DNA from: Lepus europaeus
Taxonomy: Eukaryota; Chordata; Mammalia; Lagomorpha; Leporidae
Assembly: GCF_033115175.1 (NCBI RefSeq)
Contig: NC_084830.1
Coordinates: forward strand, 117,702,709-117,766,708
DNA: 64,000 nt
Direction: 5' to 3'
Below, in pieces: positions 33,771 to 45,453 of the stretch (position 1 is its first letter; each line of letters opens with the position of its first letter). Below the pieces are notes generated by a model, which worked only from the letters and a program-made list of their open reading frames with translations, ran no database searches and was not told where the DNA came from. A program made the position numbers and the translations under genes.

Positions 33771-35080
33771 TTTAAAAAAGATGTTATTATTGAATTTTAT
33801 TGAATTACTTTTGTAGACTTGTATTCTTAATAGGCATATCTAAAATATTCCTTCCAATTTAAAATTCTCAATGTTCTTCTATTATTTCTAGATTTGATTA
33901 TTTTCCTCCAAATATTTGTGTTTATGTGTCCTTTTCTTGAGCAGTGAGCAGAATGATTACTTCTCAGAACACATTCCCTAACTTGGCTCCTGGCTTGAGA
34001 ATTAATTATTTTGGCTTTACCTTCTTCTGCCCTGCATTTGCCATCTGTTGGCAACATCACCGCAGTGATCCAACTCTTCTGTAATCTGGCAGTATTTTAT
34101 CTTTGAGTTGGCTCTACTACCAACTTAAGTTCTATTTCCAATATGGTTAGTGTGGCTAATTTTTGAAGTAGGCATTGGTATTTTGGTTTTATTTTTAATA
34201 GAACGCCTGTAGTTTGCAATTTAGAAAGGTATCTATTTTACTTCATAAAATTCTATTAAATATGAAAGTAATAACTTGAAAAGAATAGCTAAATATCATA
34301 TTAATTTTGGCTTATCCTGTTATTTGATTAACCCAGAACTGTCTAAAAAGTGCCCCTACTTTGTAATTTCTGCATTACAAATAACACTGATCTTAGAACA
34401 TAGAGAAACATTTAAAGACAATCTATGCCTTGTAAACTTCAACAGCAGAATATCTAATTTTGGATTCCAAATCAGTTTCTTTATAAGTATTTAAATTACT
34501 TGATTTTAAATTCTTTTAAAATGTTGTTTTCAAGGACTATTCAACAGGCTGAGTTTGCATTCTCAAAATCACTACCTTCCCTGTCTCATGAAGGATATTG
34601 TTTCCTGCCACTTCCTTCTTTCCCTCACACATTTGTATTTATCTTTCATGTGTATCTACGCCAAAGCCTCCTGTAAATCTTAGCAGAGTGCCTCTTTGCT
34701 CCTGAATTCCTTTTATCTGTCAGAGAAGCATATTCTTGAAAGGACTCCAGGAGGGCAGTTATAATGAGTGATCCTTTCATTTTCCTCATTCTTTCTTTTA
34801 GACCTGCCAAAGGAGCTGGTAATTTCACAGAAGCATGGTGCTGGCTGGAAGCTGTTTCCTTGAAACTGAAGGATTACTGCCTTAGACAGATCCCCTTGAA
34901 GATATATTTGATTTGCATTTTAATTATTAGATTAAAAAAGCAGAAACATGACCTTCTGAGAATACCAACTCTGAGACTAATTATCTGCATTGTTTTTGCT
35001 TGCATTCTGAATAGTGTCACTTAGGAATATATCAAAATAACTTAAATATATATGTTTGGTTATAAATTTGACTAGTTATT
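33771..35080. other. unique sequence, nothing recognised
   Basis: AT-rich, about 1.3 kb. Open frames such as the 86 codons at 34764-35024 have no family resemblance that I can see. Confidence 0.45.
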
Positions 35081-35084
35081 GGCA

Positions 35085-35245
35085 AAAGGTACACTATCCT
35101 TTTGACAAGTAAAAATATTGATAAATGTCTAGTGTTGGTGAAAGTGTGGGAAATTGTTACATTTGTTTTTACATGTATCAGAGGAGTGTTGATAACTTTT
35201 TGGGGGAGGTTAATCTGGCAGTATCTAGCAAAAGTTTGAATACCT
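35085..35245 (+). mobile_element. L1M ORF2 fragment
   Basis: AGTGTTGGTGAAAGTGTGGG and TTAATCTGGCAGTATCTAGC are the degraded conserved segment upstream of the ORF2 end. Confidence 0.55.
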
Positions 35246-35254
35246 TTTATTCCT

Positions 35255-36780
35255 TTATCAATTTATTTAACGAAAATCTATTGAGTATTTATGTTGTTAC
35301 AGTCGCAGGCCTTGTTACTGGGAATATGGCATGACAAAATAGAGGTCTTACCTTCATGGGTCATAATCAACAACTAAATACAAAATATGTCAGATGATAA
35401 TACATAGGAAAGAAAATAAGGCATGGTAAGGAGACTAGCAAAAGTTCCTTCTTCTGAGAGGTATGTTGTTTTATTTTTTCTGTTTTTTCAGAAGGGGCTC
35501 CACAGAGAAGATGGTATTTCAGTAGAGATCTGAGGGAAGTGAGAGAGAGGGGCATGTTGAGATCTGAGTAAAAAGAGTTCAAAGTAGGAGAATCAAGTAA
35601 ATTCAGAGGATTGTTATTCTGAGGCTGACTTGTGCGATTCCAGGAATACTGCTGAGGCCAGCATGTCTGGAGTAAATTGAATGTGGTGGGGAATGTGCGA
35701 GATGTCAACACCATGCTGAGTGTAAAGACAAACAGTTCCATGAGTGGCTTGGAGGTCCTGGGGAACTTTATTTTTGCTCTAGGGGAACTGAGAGACCATT
35801 GATAGTTTGGGACAGAAACTAACACAGTTGAAGTTTTATTATGATTTTAACAGATCACACTGTTTGCTGTGTAGGGAATCAGCTTTAGGGAAGTAAGAAT
35901 AGAGTCAGGAATACATGTAAGGAGGTTCTTGAAGGTTTCTGGGTGAGAGCTGATATTGGCCTAGAGTAAAATTGAGACTGGGGGAGGTTGTGAAGAGTGA
36001 TTCAACTTTGAATGTATTTTTTGAAGATAGAGCTGATAAGATTTATTAATAGGTTATTTTTTCTATGTGAGAGAGAAAGAAATCCAAGGTGACTTCAGGA
36101 ATTCTGACAATGCCAGTGATAATTAATTATCTGGGGGAATATTAGGGTTGACATAGGACTGTTGTGTCTGAGGAGAGTACTAGTTTGGTTTTGCACACTC
36201 TGAATTTGAGATACTGATTGCTTATCCTATGGCAGTGTCAAAGAGGCAAGGTGTATCTGTCTGGTTCACGATAGAAATTAAGATGGAAGAGAAAATTAAA
36301 AGAAAAAGAGAGAACAGAACATAGGTGATATTTAAAGGCACAGAAATTGATGCTGTCATATGGTAACTACAGATTAACAGAGCATAAAAGAGGTCTGGTT
36401 ACTTAGCTCTCTGCCTTATATTTTGAAGCCAAGAAATAGAGGACCCAGAAAAATAGACACAGAATGAGAATGAGTAAGATGAAATCTTTAAGGGTATTTG
36501 TACCCACCAGAAGCCAGATGAAGAAAAATATACCAGGAAAATACATGTTGGGACTTAGGATGATCAGTTGTGTTAAATGTTGAAAAATTAAAGATGGTTA
36601 GGACTAGAGATGGATCTTAGACATCAAAAAAATGGAGGTGATTGGTGATCTTGGGACAGGAATTGATGAGATTTTTGGGGAAGAAGGTCTCAATGGGCCT
36701 ACTCAAGAAATAGTTATTAGTTATATTTTTTAATATAAGGAGGCAGAAACATAGTATTATCAGAAGTTGGGTGAAGAGTG
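35255..36780 (-). mobile_element. large L2 fragment, antisense
   Basis: From TTATTTAACGAAAATCTATTGAG (L2 terminus) it runs through TTTCAGTAGAGATCTGAGGG and AGATCACACTGTTTGCTGTG to GAGGTGATTGGTGATCTTGG. That is the antisense of the L2 reverse-transcriptase C-terminal region. At about 1.5 kb it is the longest L2 relic here. The 152-codon minus-strand frame at 35367-35825 lies in it, but stops and frameshifts surround it and I do not regard it as a live gene. Confidence 0.65.
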
Positions 36781-37200
36781 GAGGTATATAGGTCAAGCAA
36801 GAATTTATTTTTTAACTGAGATTTATTTCAGTAGATTTGAAACATCTGTTGCACAAATGGATGTGTTAGCCACACACAGGTATGAAAGTTCATAAGTGGG
36901 AATTAAGAGAAAGAATGTTTTGGTATGGAGATAAATATTGGGGTAATTTGTTGTTACAAGGGTAAGGATAATTGCTTTTGATTGCTTCCAAGAAGAAAGA
37001 TCATTAGCTGAGTGAAGAGAAAGGAAGGGGCAGTTAGAAGTCTAAAGCAGGAGAGCGATAATGGGTTATTGAAATGCAGTCACATAGTCTGGCCCACTTG
37101 AAGAGATGGCCATATGTTGAAAGTGAGAACACTGGGCCTGATTGTGTTTTACCCAGCCATCTTGTGTTGGCTTGAATGAATGTAAGGAGGAGTGGAGAGT
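36781..37200. other. unique sequence, possibly more decayed L2
   Basis: The purine-rich character continues from the L2 but I cannot align it. Confidence 0.35.
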
Positions 37201-37224
37201 GGATCAAGATTGGGGTTTATTTGT

Positions 37225-37547
37225 TTTTATAGATTAATTTATTGGAAATTCAGAGTTACAGAGGGAGAGGGAGAGACAAAGAGAGAGATTTTCCTTCCAC
37301 TGGCTCATTTTCCAAATGGCTGTAACAGCCAGCACTGGGCCTGGCCAAAGCCAGGAGCTAACAGTTTCATCCAGTTTCTCACATGGATGGTAGGTGCCCA
37401 AACATTTGGGCCATCTTCCTCTGCTTTTCTGAGGCCATTAGCAGGGAGCTGGCTCTGAAGTGGAGCAATGGGACATGAATTGGTGCCCATATGTGATGCT
37501 GGCATTGTAGACGGTGACTTTACCTGTCACATCACAAAGCCAGTCCT
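37225..37547 (-). mobile_element. old C-SINE, CSINE3-like
   Basis: TTCCACTGGCTCATTTTCCAAATGG, CACTGGGCCTGGCCAAAGCC and head ACAAAGCCAGTCC. It abuts the TSD of the next SINE. Confidence 0.85.
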
Positions 37548-37562
37548 AACAATTGCACTTTT

Positions 37563-37945
37563 TTTTTTAATTAATTTTTTTTTAATTTTTATTTTTTATT
37601 TTATTTTTTTTTTATTTTTGACAGGCAGAGTGGACAGTAGAGAGAGACAGAGAGAAAGGTCTTCCTTTTTGCCGTTGGTTCACCCTCCAATGGCCGCCGC
37701 GGTAGGCCCGCTGCGGCCGGTGCACCGCGCTGTTCCGATGGCAGGAGCCAGGTGCTTATCCTGGTCTCCCATGGGGTGCAGGGCCCAAGCACTTGGGCCA
37801 TCCTCCACTGCACTCCTGGGCCACAGCAGAGAGCTGGCCTGGAAGAGGGGCAACCGGGACAGGATCGGTGCCCCGACTGGGACTAGAACCCGATGTGCCG
37901 GCGCCGCAAGGTGGAGGATTAGCCTATTGAGCCGCGGCGCCGGCC
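37563..37945 (-). mobile_element. young C-SINE, perfect 15-bp TSD
   Basis: Nearly consensus, with a long AT-rich tail, B-box antisense GGGACTAGAACCC at 37880-37892 and head GCGGCGCCGGCC. TSD AACAATTGCACTTTT at 37548-37562 and 37946-37960. The 164-codon frame across it is a SINE translation. Confidence 0.96.
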
Positions 37946-38934
37946 AACAATTGCACTTTTAACTTTGTTAAGATCATTGTTTTATAGATGCTCCATGCGA
38001 GTCAGATTATACAGTTCTTGTTTTTCCCTGTTTGGCTTATTTCATTAATATAATTACCTTAAATTAAATCAATTTAGATGTTACATCAATTTTAAAGGCT
38101 GAATGATATTCCATTGTGTGTGTGTGTGCGCGTGTGTGGTGTGTGTGTGTGTATCTCATTTTCTTTATCCATTCATCCATCTATGGACCTAGGTTGATTC
38201 AGTATCTTGTCTATTGTGAATAGGGTTGCAATAAATATTGGAGATATGATTGTATCTCTTTTTATGCTGATTTCTTTTCCATCAGTTATATACCTGGAAG
38301 TGGGGTAACTGAGGCATGTGATAGATCTATTTTTAGTTTTATTCAGTATCCTCTATTTTGTTCTCCATAATGGCCATACAAATATATATTACCATGAACA
38401 GTGTATTAGGGTTCACTTTTCTCTACATCCTTCCTAACATCTCTCTCTCTCTCTTTGTATTTTTGAAATAACCATTCTAACTAGAGTGAGGTTCTATCTA
38501 ATTGTGGCTTTTATTTGCATTTTCCTGCAAGCTAGTGATCATGAACATTTTTTTTTTTCATGAGTTTTTTGGCCATTTGTATTTCTTCTTTTGAGAGATG
38601 TCTGTTCAGACACTTTGTCCATTTCTTAACTAGGTGATTTTATTTTGTTGAGTTTTTTTTGAGTTCCTCATATTCTCTAGTTATTAGTCACGTTTCAGAT
38701 GAAAGGTTTGAAAACACTTTCTTCCATTCCATTGCTGTTTCTCTGTTGATTGTTTCTGTTGCCATACAAATACTTCTTAGGTTGTTATAATCCCGTTTAC
38801 CTGATTTTTCCTTTTTCTGCCTATGCTTTTGGGATCTAATTCAATAAGTTGGGCTTGTACCATTGTCCTGAAGTATTTCCTCAACTAGTTGTTTCATAAT
38901 TTCAGGTCATATATTTAGATCTTTGATCCATTTT

Positions 38935-39211
38935 AAAGGTTTATTTGTTTTAGATTATTTGAATGAGTAACTGAAGTAAGGGGAGAGAGCGCGAGAGAGA
39001 GAATGAGAGTGAGAGCAAGAGAGCGAGAGAGCAAGAGCGAGAGCGAGAGTGAGAGAGAGAGAGAGAGAATCAAATGTTTGTGAACTATTGCTTTTCACAT
39101 ACATTAGCAGGGAGCTGAATCAGAAGTCAAGGATCCTGGACTCTAACTGGCAGTCTGATATGGGATGTGGGTGTCCCAAGTTGCAGCTTAGCCTTCAATG
39201 CCATCCTCTCT
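38935..39211 (-). mobile_element. old C-SINE with GA-rich expansion, 10-bp TSD
   Basis: It has GA/GAGCGAGAGC repeats at 38983-39068, and a body shortened relative to other copies. TSD GATCCATTTT at 38925-38934 and GAACCATTTT at 39212-39221. Confidence 0.85.
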
Positions 39212-40067
39212 GAACCATTTTGAGTTTTTTCTTTTTTTAAAATAGTATGTAAGTTAGGGGTCTAGTTTCAGCAACATTTATTGAAGTCCCTATCCTTTCT
39301 CTAGCGTATGTCTTTGGTGACTTAGTCAAGAATCAATTGGCTGTAGACGTTTGGATTTACTTTAGGAATCTCTGTTCTGTTCGATTTGTCTGTGTGGCTC
39401 TTTTTGGTCCTGTACCATGCTGTTTTGGTTAGTAAAGCTCTGTAATATGTCCTAACATCTGGTATTATGATACCTTCATCTTTTGTTTTTTTTTTTCCCC
39501 CTCAGGATTGCTTTAGCTATTCAAGGACATTTATGTTTCCATATGAATTTTAGGGTCTTTTTTCTATGTATGCAAAAATACCATTGATATTTTGATGAGA
39601 ATTACATTTAAACTGTTAATCGCTTTGGGACGTATGCACATTTTAACAATTTTTAATGCTTCCAATCTGTGAATGTTTGAGGTCTTCCAATTTTTTTTTG
39701 TGTCTTCTTCAATGCCTTTCATTAGTGTTTTGTAATTTTCACTGTAGAGGTCTTTCACAGCCTTGGTTAAGTTTATTCCTAGATATTTTATGTGTTTTTT
39801 TTTTTAGCTATTGTAAACAGAACTGCTTTTATGCTTTCTTTGTCATTGAGTTTGTTATTGGTGTATGAAATACTATTGACTTTTGTATGTTGTTTTTGTA
39901 TGTATAATATTGCTGAATCCATTTAACATATCTAAGGTCTTTTGTGGAGTCTAGCTTTTTCTATATAGAGATGTATTTCATCTGCAAGCAGGAGTAATTT
40001 GACTTCTTTCTTTTCTGTTTGTATACTTTTTAATTCTTTCTTTTGACTGATTGCTCTAAGACTTCCG

Positions 40068-40108
40068 ATATATTAACTAGGAATTATATATATTAACTAG
40101 GAATGAGA
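40068..40108. repeat. 20-bp tandem duplication
   Basis: Two copies of ATATATTAACTAGGAAT in the L1M. Confidence 0.9.
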
Positions 40109-40314
40109 ATGGATATAATTATTTAAATCCAGATTTTAGAGGAAATCCTTTTAGCTTTCCATAATTCAATTTGATGTTTTTTGTGGGTGTATCATGTATT
40201 GCCGTTATTAAGTTGAATTTTGAACCTTCCATATTTCATTTGTTAGGGTGTTGGGCATGAATGTATGTTGAACTTTACTGAATGTCCTTTCTGCATCTAT
40301 TGAGATATTTAAAT

Positions 40315-40667
40315 AATTTTTTTTTAAATTTTATTCTTTTAAGAGACAGAGTTACAGACAGAGGGAGAGATACAGAGGAGTCTTCCATCTACTGGTTCTC
40401 TCCCCAACTGGCTGCAATGTCTGCAGCTGTGCTGATCTGAAGCCAGGAGCCAGGATTTTCTTCCATTTCTCCCACATGGGTGCAGGGGCCCAAGCACTTG
40501 GGCCATCTTCAACTGTTTTCCCAGGCCATATGCAGAGAGCTGGATTGGAAGAAGAGCACTTGGGACACAAACCAGCACCCATATAGGATGTCGGTGCCAC
40601 ACACATAGGCTTAACCTACTATTCACAGAGGCAGAGGCTTAACCTATTAGCCACAGTGCCAGCCCCA
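40315..40667 (-). mobile_element. C-SINE with a duplicated head segment
   Basis: Body TACTGGTTCTCTCCCCAACTGG. Near the head, AGGCTTAACCTA(C/T)TA occurs twice (40607-40621 and 40627-40641), a local duplication of the A-box region. L1M sequence resumes afterwards. Confidence 0.85.
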
Positions 40668-40892
40668 ATTATATAGTTTTAAAAAACATATTTTTAATCA
40701 CAGCCAAAGGAAAAACAGTATATTTACAAAATCTCCAAATGTTCTCTTCTGTTCTCTAAATTCAATCCTCAGTATTCTTGCCATCCAAGAGGAAGCTTAT
40801 ATGACTATTGTGATAGACTAGTTTATATGTTGAGGTGTTATATAAATGTTATCATTTCATATGTGTTCATAATTTTTTACTCCACATATATT

Positions 40893-40930
40893 TTTAGACT
40901 GTACACATATATTTTTAGACTGTAACTCTG
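40893..40930. repeat. 21-bp tandem duplication
   Basis: Two copies of ACATATATTTTTAGACTGTA. Confidence 0.9.
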
Positions 40931-42164
40931 TTTTGTATATAGATGATCTTTTTATTGCTGAGTTGTATCTCATAGTATAGATGAATTATATGTTTTTTTT
41001 TTTTTTCTGCATTCGCCTGTAACTGGGTGTTTACAAATTTTGGCTACTAGAAATAAGGTAGCTGTGAATACTCAGAAGAATTTGTGTAGACATATGTTCA
41101 ATTTCTCTTAGGTAGGTTCATAAGAACACAGTTGTTGGTTTGTGTGCTACATATGTGTTGAATTCATAAACTGTCAAATTATTTTTTACTATGTGCTTTT
41201 CTGTATAGCTGCCAGCAATGTATGAAAGTTGAAATGTCTTTTAATAGCTGTGTAGTGGTTTCAATTTGCAGTCCCATGGTGCCTAAGAAGGTTGAAAATT
41301 TTAAAGTAAACTTACCATTCATGTGTCCTTTTTTTAATGTGAAATGTCCCTTCAGATTTTCTTCCTTAAAAAAGATTGTTTTTCTTCTTAATTTTTTGTC
41401 TGTGTCCAGAAGATTTATCCTTTTTAATTTTTTTTAAAATAACAATGGTTTGTGTTTGTTATCATATTTGTAAGGTTTTCTTTTGGCCTTGTAAACATTT
41501 TTCATTTATTTATATTCATTTTATTTGCAAGGCAGAGAGGAAAGAGTGACTATTTAAAAGAAATGTTAATGAATCTAGAGGGGGACATGGACTCTCATAC
41601 AATAGTAATGGGGGACTTCAATACCCCACTTTCAGCAGTGGACAGAGCAACCAGACAGATAATCAACAAGGAAAGGATAGTTATTTTACATTATAGACCA
41701 AATGGACCTAGCAGTTATCTACATAACTTATAACATCTTACAGTTGCAGAATGCACATTCTTCTCACCAGTGCACCAGAACTTTCTCTAAAATAGACTAC
41801 AGGCTATCTTGAAGCAAATCTCAACTGATTCAAAAAAATTGAAATAATACTATGCATCTTCTCTGACCACAATGAAATGAAGCTGGAAGTAAATAGCTTA
41901 AGAATTTGTAGAACATATGCGAACACATGGAGAATGAACAACATATTCCTGAATGAACAGTGTTTCATAGAAGAAATCAAAAGAGAAATCAAAAAACTAT
42001 TGAGGAACATTTTTTATACTATTTGTTGAACACTAATTTTAGTATAGAGTTAATCTGTGTTTACAGTTAATTGAAAATAGAATGGGTATAGAAGAGGGAG
42101 GAGGAAGAAGGGGTAGGAGTGCGGGTGGGAGAATGGGTATGGTGGGAACAATCACTATATTTCT

Positions 42165-42516
42165 TTTTTTCTTTTTCTTTTTGACAGGCAGAGTCAGACA
42201 GTGAGAGAGAGAGAGAGACAGAGAGAAAGGTCTTCCTTCCGTTGGTTCACCCTCCAAATGGCCGCTACGGCCAGCTCGCTGCAGCTGGCGCACTGCGCCG
42301 ATCCGAAGCCAGGAGCCAGGTGCTTCCTCCTGGTCTCCCATGCAGGTGCAGGGCCCAAGGACCTGGGCCATCCTCCACTGCACTCCCAGGCCATAGCAGA
42401 GAGCTGGACTGGAAGAGGAGCAACTGGGACAGAATCTGGCACCCCAACCAGGACTAGAACCCAGGGTGCTGAGGCCACAGGCGGAGGATTAGCCAAGTGA
42501 GCCACAGTGCCAGCCC
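42165..42516 (-). mobile_element. young C-SINE, perfect 17-bp TSD
   Basis: TSD ACAATCACTATATTTCT at 42148-42164 and 42517-42533, in L1 3' UTR sequence. The body is close to consensus, with head CACAGTGCCAGCCC. Confidence 0.96.
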
Positions 42517-42547
42517 ACAATCACTATATTTCTAAAGATGTATTTAT

Positions 42548-42823
42548 TTATTTATTTATTTATTTATTTTTGCAGGCAGAGTTAGTGAGTGAGAGAGAGA
42601 AAGACAGAGAGAAAGGTCTTCCTTCCGTTGGTTCATCCCCCAAATGGCCGCTGTGGCCAGCGTGCTGCATAGATCCGAAGCCAGGAGCCAGGTGCTTCCT
42701 CCTGGTCTCCCATGCTGGTGCATCCATCCAACCGGGACAGAATCTGGCGCCACAGCCAGGACTAGAACCCGGGGTGCCAGCGCTGCAGGTGGAGGATTAG
42801 CCTAGTGAGCCGCTGTGCCGGCC
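42548..42823 (-). mobile_element. young C-SINE with internal deletion, perfect 16-bp TSD
   Basis: A 276-bp copy. The middle is shortened: CCATGCTGGTGCATCCATCC passes directly to AACCGGGACAG, skipping the AGCTCTCTGCTG segment. TSD CTAAAGATGTATTTAT at 42532-42547 and 42824-42839. The tail is (TTTA)n. Confidence 0.95.
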
Positions 42824-42887
42824 CTAAAGATGTATTTATGAAATGCATGAAATTTGTATCTTAAATAAAAGGTTTCTGGAGGAAAAC

Positions 42888-43084
42888 ACTATAAAGATAT
42901 TTAAAAATATTTAAGATATTTAAAAATATTTTACCACATGGTAAACATCATTTCATTCTATTTCCATGAGCTTTTTGAAGTCCCGTTGTATAGATGTATG
43001 TATGCATTGTGATCATTTGCTCTAAGACTATGACTTGACTTTATTTCCTTGAGTTTATCTTCTAAAGACTTAAATTTATTTAAA
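42888..43084. other. AT-rich segment with 18-bp tandem duplication
   Basis: AAGATATTTAAAAATATTT occurs twice at 42894-42930. TTTCCATGAGCTTTTTGAAG near 42961 recalls the motif after the L1 at 3190 and in the element at 54828. Confidence 0.6.
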
Positions 43085-43686
43085 CTAATTTTGATAAATC
43101 CAAGTTTATCAAAATTTTCTCATTTTTCTCTCTTATTGAATATATCATTTTGGTCTTTATTGAAGGTATCTCTGCCTTTCCAAAGATCAGATATTTTGCT
43201 TTGTTTCTAAAATTTTTATAGATCTGGCTTTTGTTAAGGTCAATAATCCATTTCTAGTTATATTTTGTGTGCATTGTTAGGTCACTGTTGTTCGTTTTTG
43301 CCCTGGGTAGTACTCAGTTATTCTATTCTTCTACAGTTTTGCTAGTTTTCTATCTGCACATAAGTTACTAGAAGAAGTTAAAATCTGCAACCACAGTTGT
43401 AGATTTGTCTCTTTCTTTCACATTTGGTAGCTTTTGCTGTTTGTGTTTTGAAACTCTGTAGGTATTTATATGTTCATGATTATTGTGTTTTCTTAGTGAA
43501 TTGTCCTGTACCACATACAATGCCCTGTAATATCCCTGATATAAAATTTCCTGTTCTGAATTCAGTACTAATATCTAGCTTTCTTTTGGTCATTGTTTGC
43601 ATATTACACAAACACACAGACATTTGTTTTAAATATGATTTGGATATTGTTATTTTGCCCACCCAACAATCTCTGCCTTTTGAAAA

Positions 43687-44026
43687 ACTTTAATTAATTA
43701 ATTTTGTTTATTTGAAGGCAGAGAGAGAGAGAAAGAGACACAGAGAGAAAGATAGGGACCGAGAGGTCTTCCATATCTTGGTTCACTCCCCAGATGCCTA
43801 CCAGAGCTGAACCTGAGCCAGGGTGAATGGAGGAGTCCAGAAGTTAATCTTGGTCTGTCATACTGGTTCTAGGGACCAAGGACTCGAGCCATCATGTGCT
43901 GTCCCCAGGGTACTCATTAGCAGGCAGCTGGAATCAGAAGCAGACCCAGACTCAAACACTGCACTGTGGTATGGGACACAGGCATCTCAAGTGACATTGT
44001 AACCACTGTGCCAAATGCCCACTCAT
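43687..44026 (-). mobile_element. old C-SINE inside L1M
   Basis: A diverged copy with CCATATCTTGGTTCACTCCCCAG and head GTGCCAAATGCCC. The host L1M phrase CAATCTCTGCCTTT at 43667-43680 is repeated as CATCTCTGCTTT at 44027-44038. Confidence 0.8.
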
Positions 44027-44373
44027 CATCTCTGCTTTTACTAGTATTAGAATTTAATGTAATTAGCTGTCTTTTGGCTTAAGGTTAGTATACTGTGATT
44101 TATTCTCTATTTTTCCCCTCTTATCTATGCATGTCTTTTCCTTCTTTCATCTTTTGGGATCAATGCTTTTTAGTTTTCTACTTTTGCTTCTACTATCAGT
44201 ATATAAGCTACAGTACATATTTGTGTGTATGTTCTGAGAATTTGTGCATCTTTAATGTATCAAAATCTATCTTCAAATAATTTTAAGCTTTGTAACATTG
44301 GATATCTTCCTATCTTTTTCATTGTTATTGTGTATTTCATTTCTTTATATGCTAATATTATAATACATGTTCA

Positions 44374-44714
44374 TAATTTTTTTTTGACAGGCAGAGTGGA
44401 CAGTGAGAGAGAGAGACAGAGAGAAAGGTCTTCCCTTTTCTGTTGGTTCACCCTCCAATGGCCTCCGCGGCCGGTGCGATGCGGCTGGCGCACCACACTG
44501 ATCCGAAGCCAGGAGCCAGGCGCCTCTCCTGGTCTCCCATGCGGGTATAGGACCCCAGGACCCGGGCCACCCTCTACTGCACTCCCGGGCCACAGCAGAG
44601 AGCTGGACAGGAAGAGGAGCGACCGGGACAGAATCCGGCGCCCCCACCAGGACTAGAACCTGGTGTGCCGGCGCCACAAGCAGAGGATTAGCCTATTGAG
44701 CTATGGCGCTGGCC
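44374..44714 (-). mobile_element. young C-SINE, first of a tandem pair
   Basis: Near-consensus, T-run to CTATGGCGCTGGCC. It is followed six bases later by the tail of another SINE. No clear TSD of its own. Confidence 0.92.
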
Positions 44715-44718
44715 TACA

Positions 44719-45014
44719 CTTTTTTTTTTTTTTTTAAGATTTATTTTATTTATTTGAAAGAGAGTTACAGAGAGAGGTAGAGACAGAGAGAAAGATCTTC
44801 CATCCACTGGTTCACTCCCCAGATGGCTGCAACAGCTGGAGCTGAGCTAATCCTAAGCCAGGAGCCTGGAGCTTCCTCCGGGTCTCCCATGTGGGTACAG
44901 GGGGCCAAGCACTTGGGCCATCTTCTACTGCTTTCCCAGGCCATAGCAGAGAGCTGATTGGAAGGGGAACAGCTGGGACTAGAACTGACACCACTGCACC
45001 ACAGTGCCAGCAGC
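44719..45014 (-). mobile_element. older C-SINE, second of the pair
   Basis: T-run, AAGATTTATTTTATTTATTTG, CATCCACTGGTTCACTCCCC, head CAGTGCCAGC. GTTCATAATTTT (44369-44380) and GTTTATAATTCT (45018-45029) flank the pair and may be this copy's TSD, with the younger SINE landing in its tail. Confidence 0.88.
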
Positions 45015-45149
45015 TTTGTTTATAATTCTTGATTAAATAGTGCATTGTATTTTAAAGAGATTGAAGATGAGAGAAACATCTTTCCTAGTACTCTCTGTTC
45101 CTTTGTGTATATTCCGATTTTCAGCTAACATTTTTTCATAAAAGAACTT

Positions 45150-45453
45150 ATTTTAAAAATATTTATTTATTTATTTGAAATTCAGTGTTACAGAGATAGG
45201 GGGAAGGACAGAGAGAATGAGTGAGATCTTCCTTCTAGTTCACCCCCAGTGGCTACAACAGCCAGGCTGAAGCCAGGAGCCAAGAAGTTCTTCTGGGTCT
45301 TTCCTGTGGGTGCAAGGACCCGAGTATTTCCACTCAGGCACCTTAGTAAGAAGCTGGATTGGAAGCAGAGCAGCCTGGATTCAAACCAATGCCCATTAGT
45401 TATGATGGCATCACAGGTGGTGGCTTAACCTGCTGTGTCACAATGCCAGCTCC
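45150..45453 (-). mobile_element. old C-SINE
   Basis: Tail ATTTATTTATTTGAAATTCAGTG, diverged body, head CACAATGCCAGCTCC. Confidence 0.85.

Larger units (their letters stand above)
38000..40680 (-). mobile_element. long L1M ORF2 fragment, antisense
   Basis: About 2.1 kb of ORF2 in antisense order: GGCTGAATGATATTCCATTG, TAGGGTTGCAATAAATATTGG, TTTGGCCATTTGTATTTC, ATCTTTGATCCATTTTAAAG, GTACCATGCTGTTTTGGTTAG, GAATGTCCTTTCTGCATC. The SINEs at 38935 and 40315 interrupt it, and a GT microsatellite at 38116-38153 has grown within it. Stops in all frames make it a dead copy. Confidence 0.85.
41530..42880 (+). mobile_element. sense L1 with internal deletion: ORF2 endonuclease region joined to 3' UTR
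   Basis: 41530-42003 encodes pieces of the ORF2 endonuclease domain, including the metal-binding GDFNTPLS motif (VMGDFNTPLS, codons near 41606-41637), with later frameshifts. At about 42003 the text changes directly to the L1 3' UTR (TATTGAGGAACATTTTTTATAC, TTAATTGAAAATAGAATGG, ATGAAATGCATGAAATTTG). Most of ORF2, including the reverse transcriptase, is missing. Two C-SINEs have since entered the 3' UTR. Confidence 0.75.

Noticed and set aside
35367-35825. 152-codon minus-strand open frame
   Set aside because: It lies in a decayed L2. No reverse-transcriptase motif is intact and flanking sequence is full of stops.
37468-37962. 164-codon open frame
   Set aside because: It begins in one SINE and ends in another, with no non-repeat coding core.
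41452-41733. 93-codon frame with GDFNTPLS
   Set aside because: Real L1 endonuclease homology but a short remnant, so recorded as part of the mobile element rather than as a gene.
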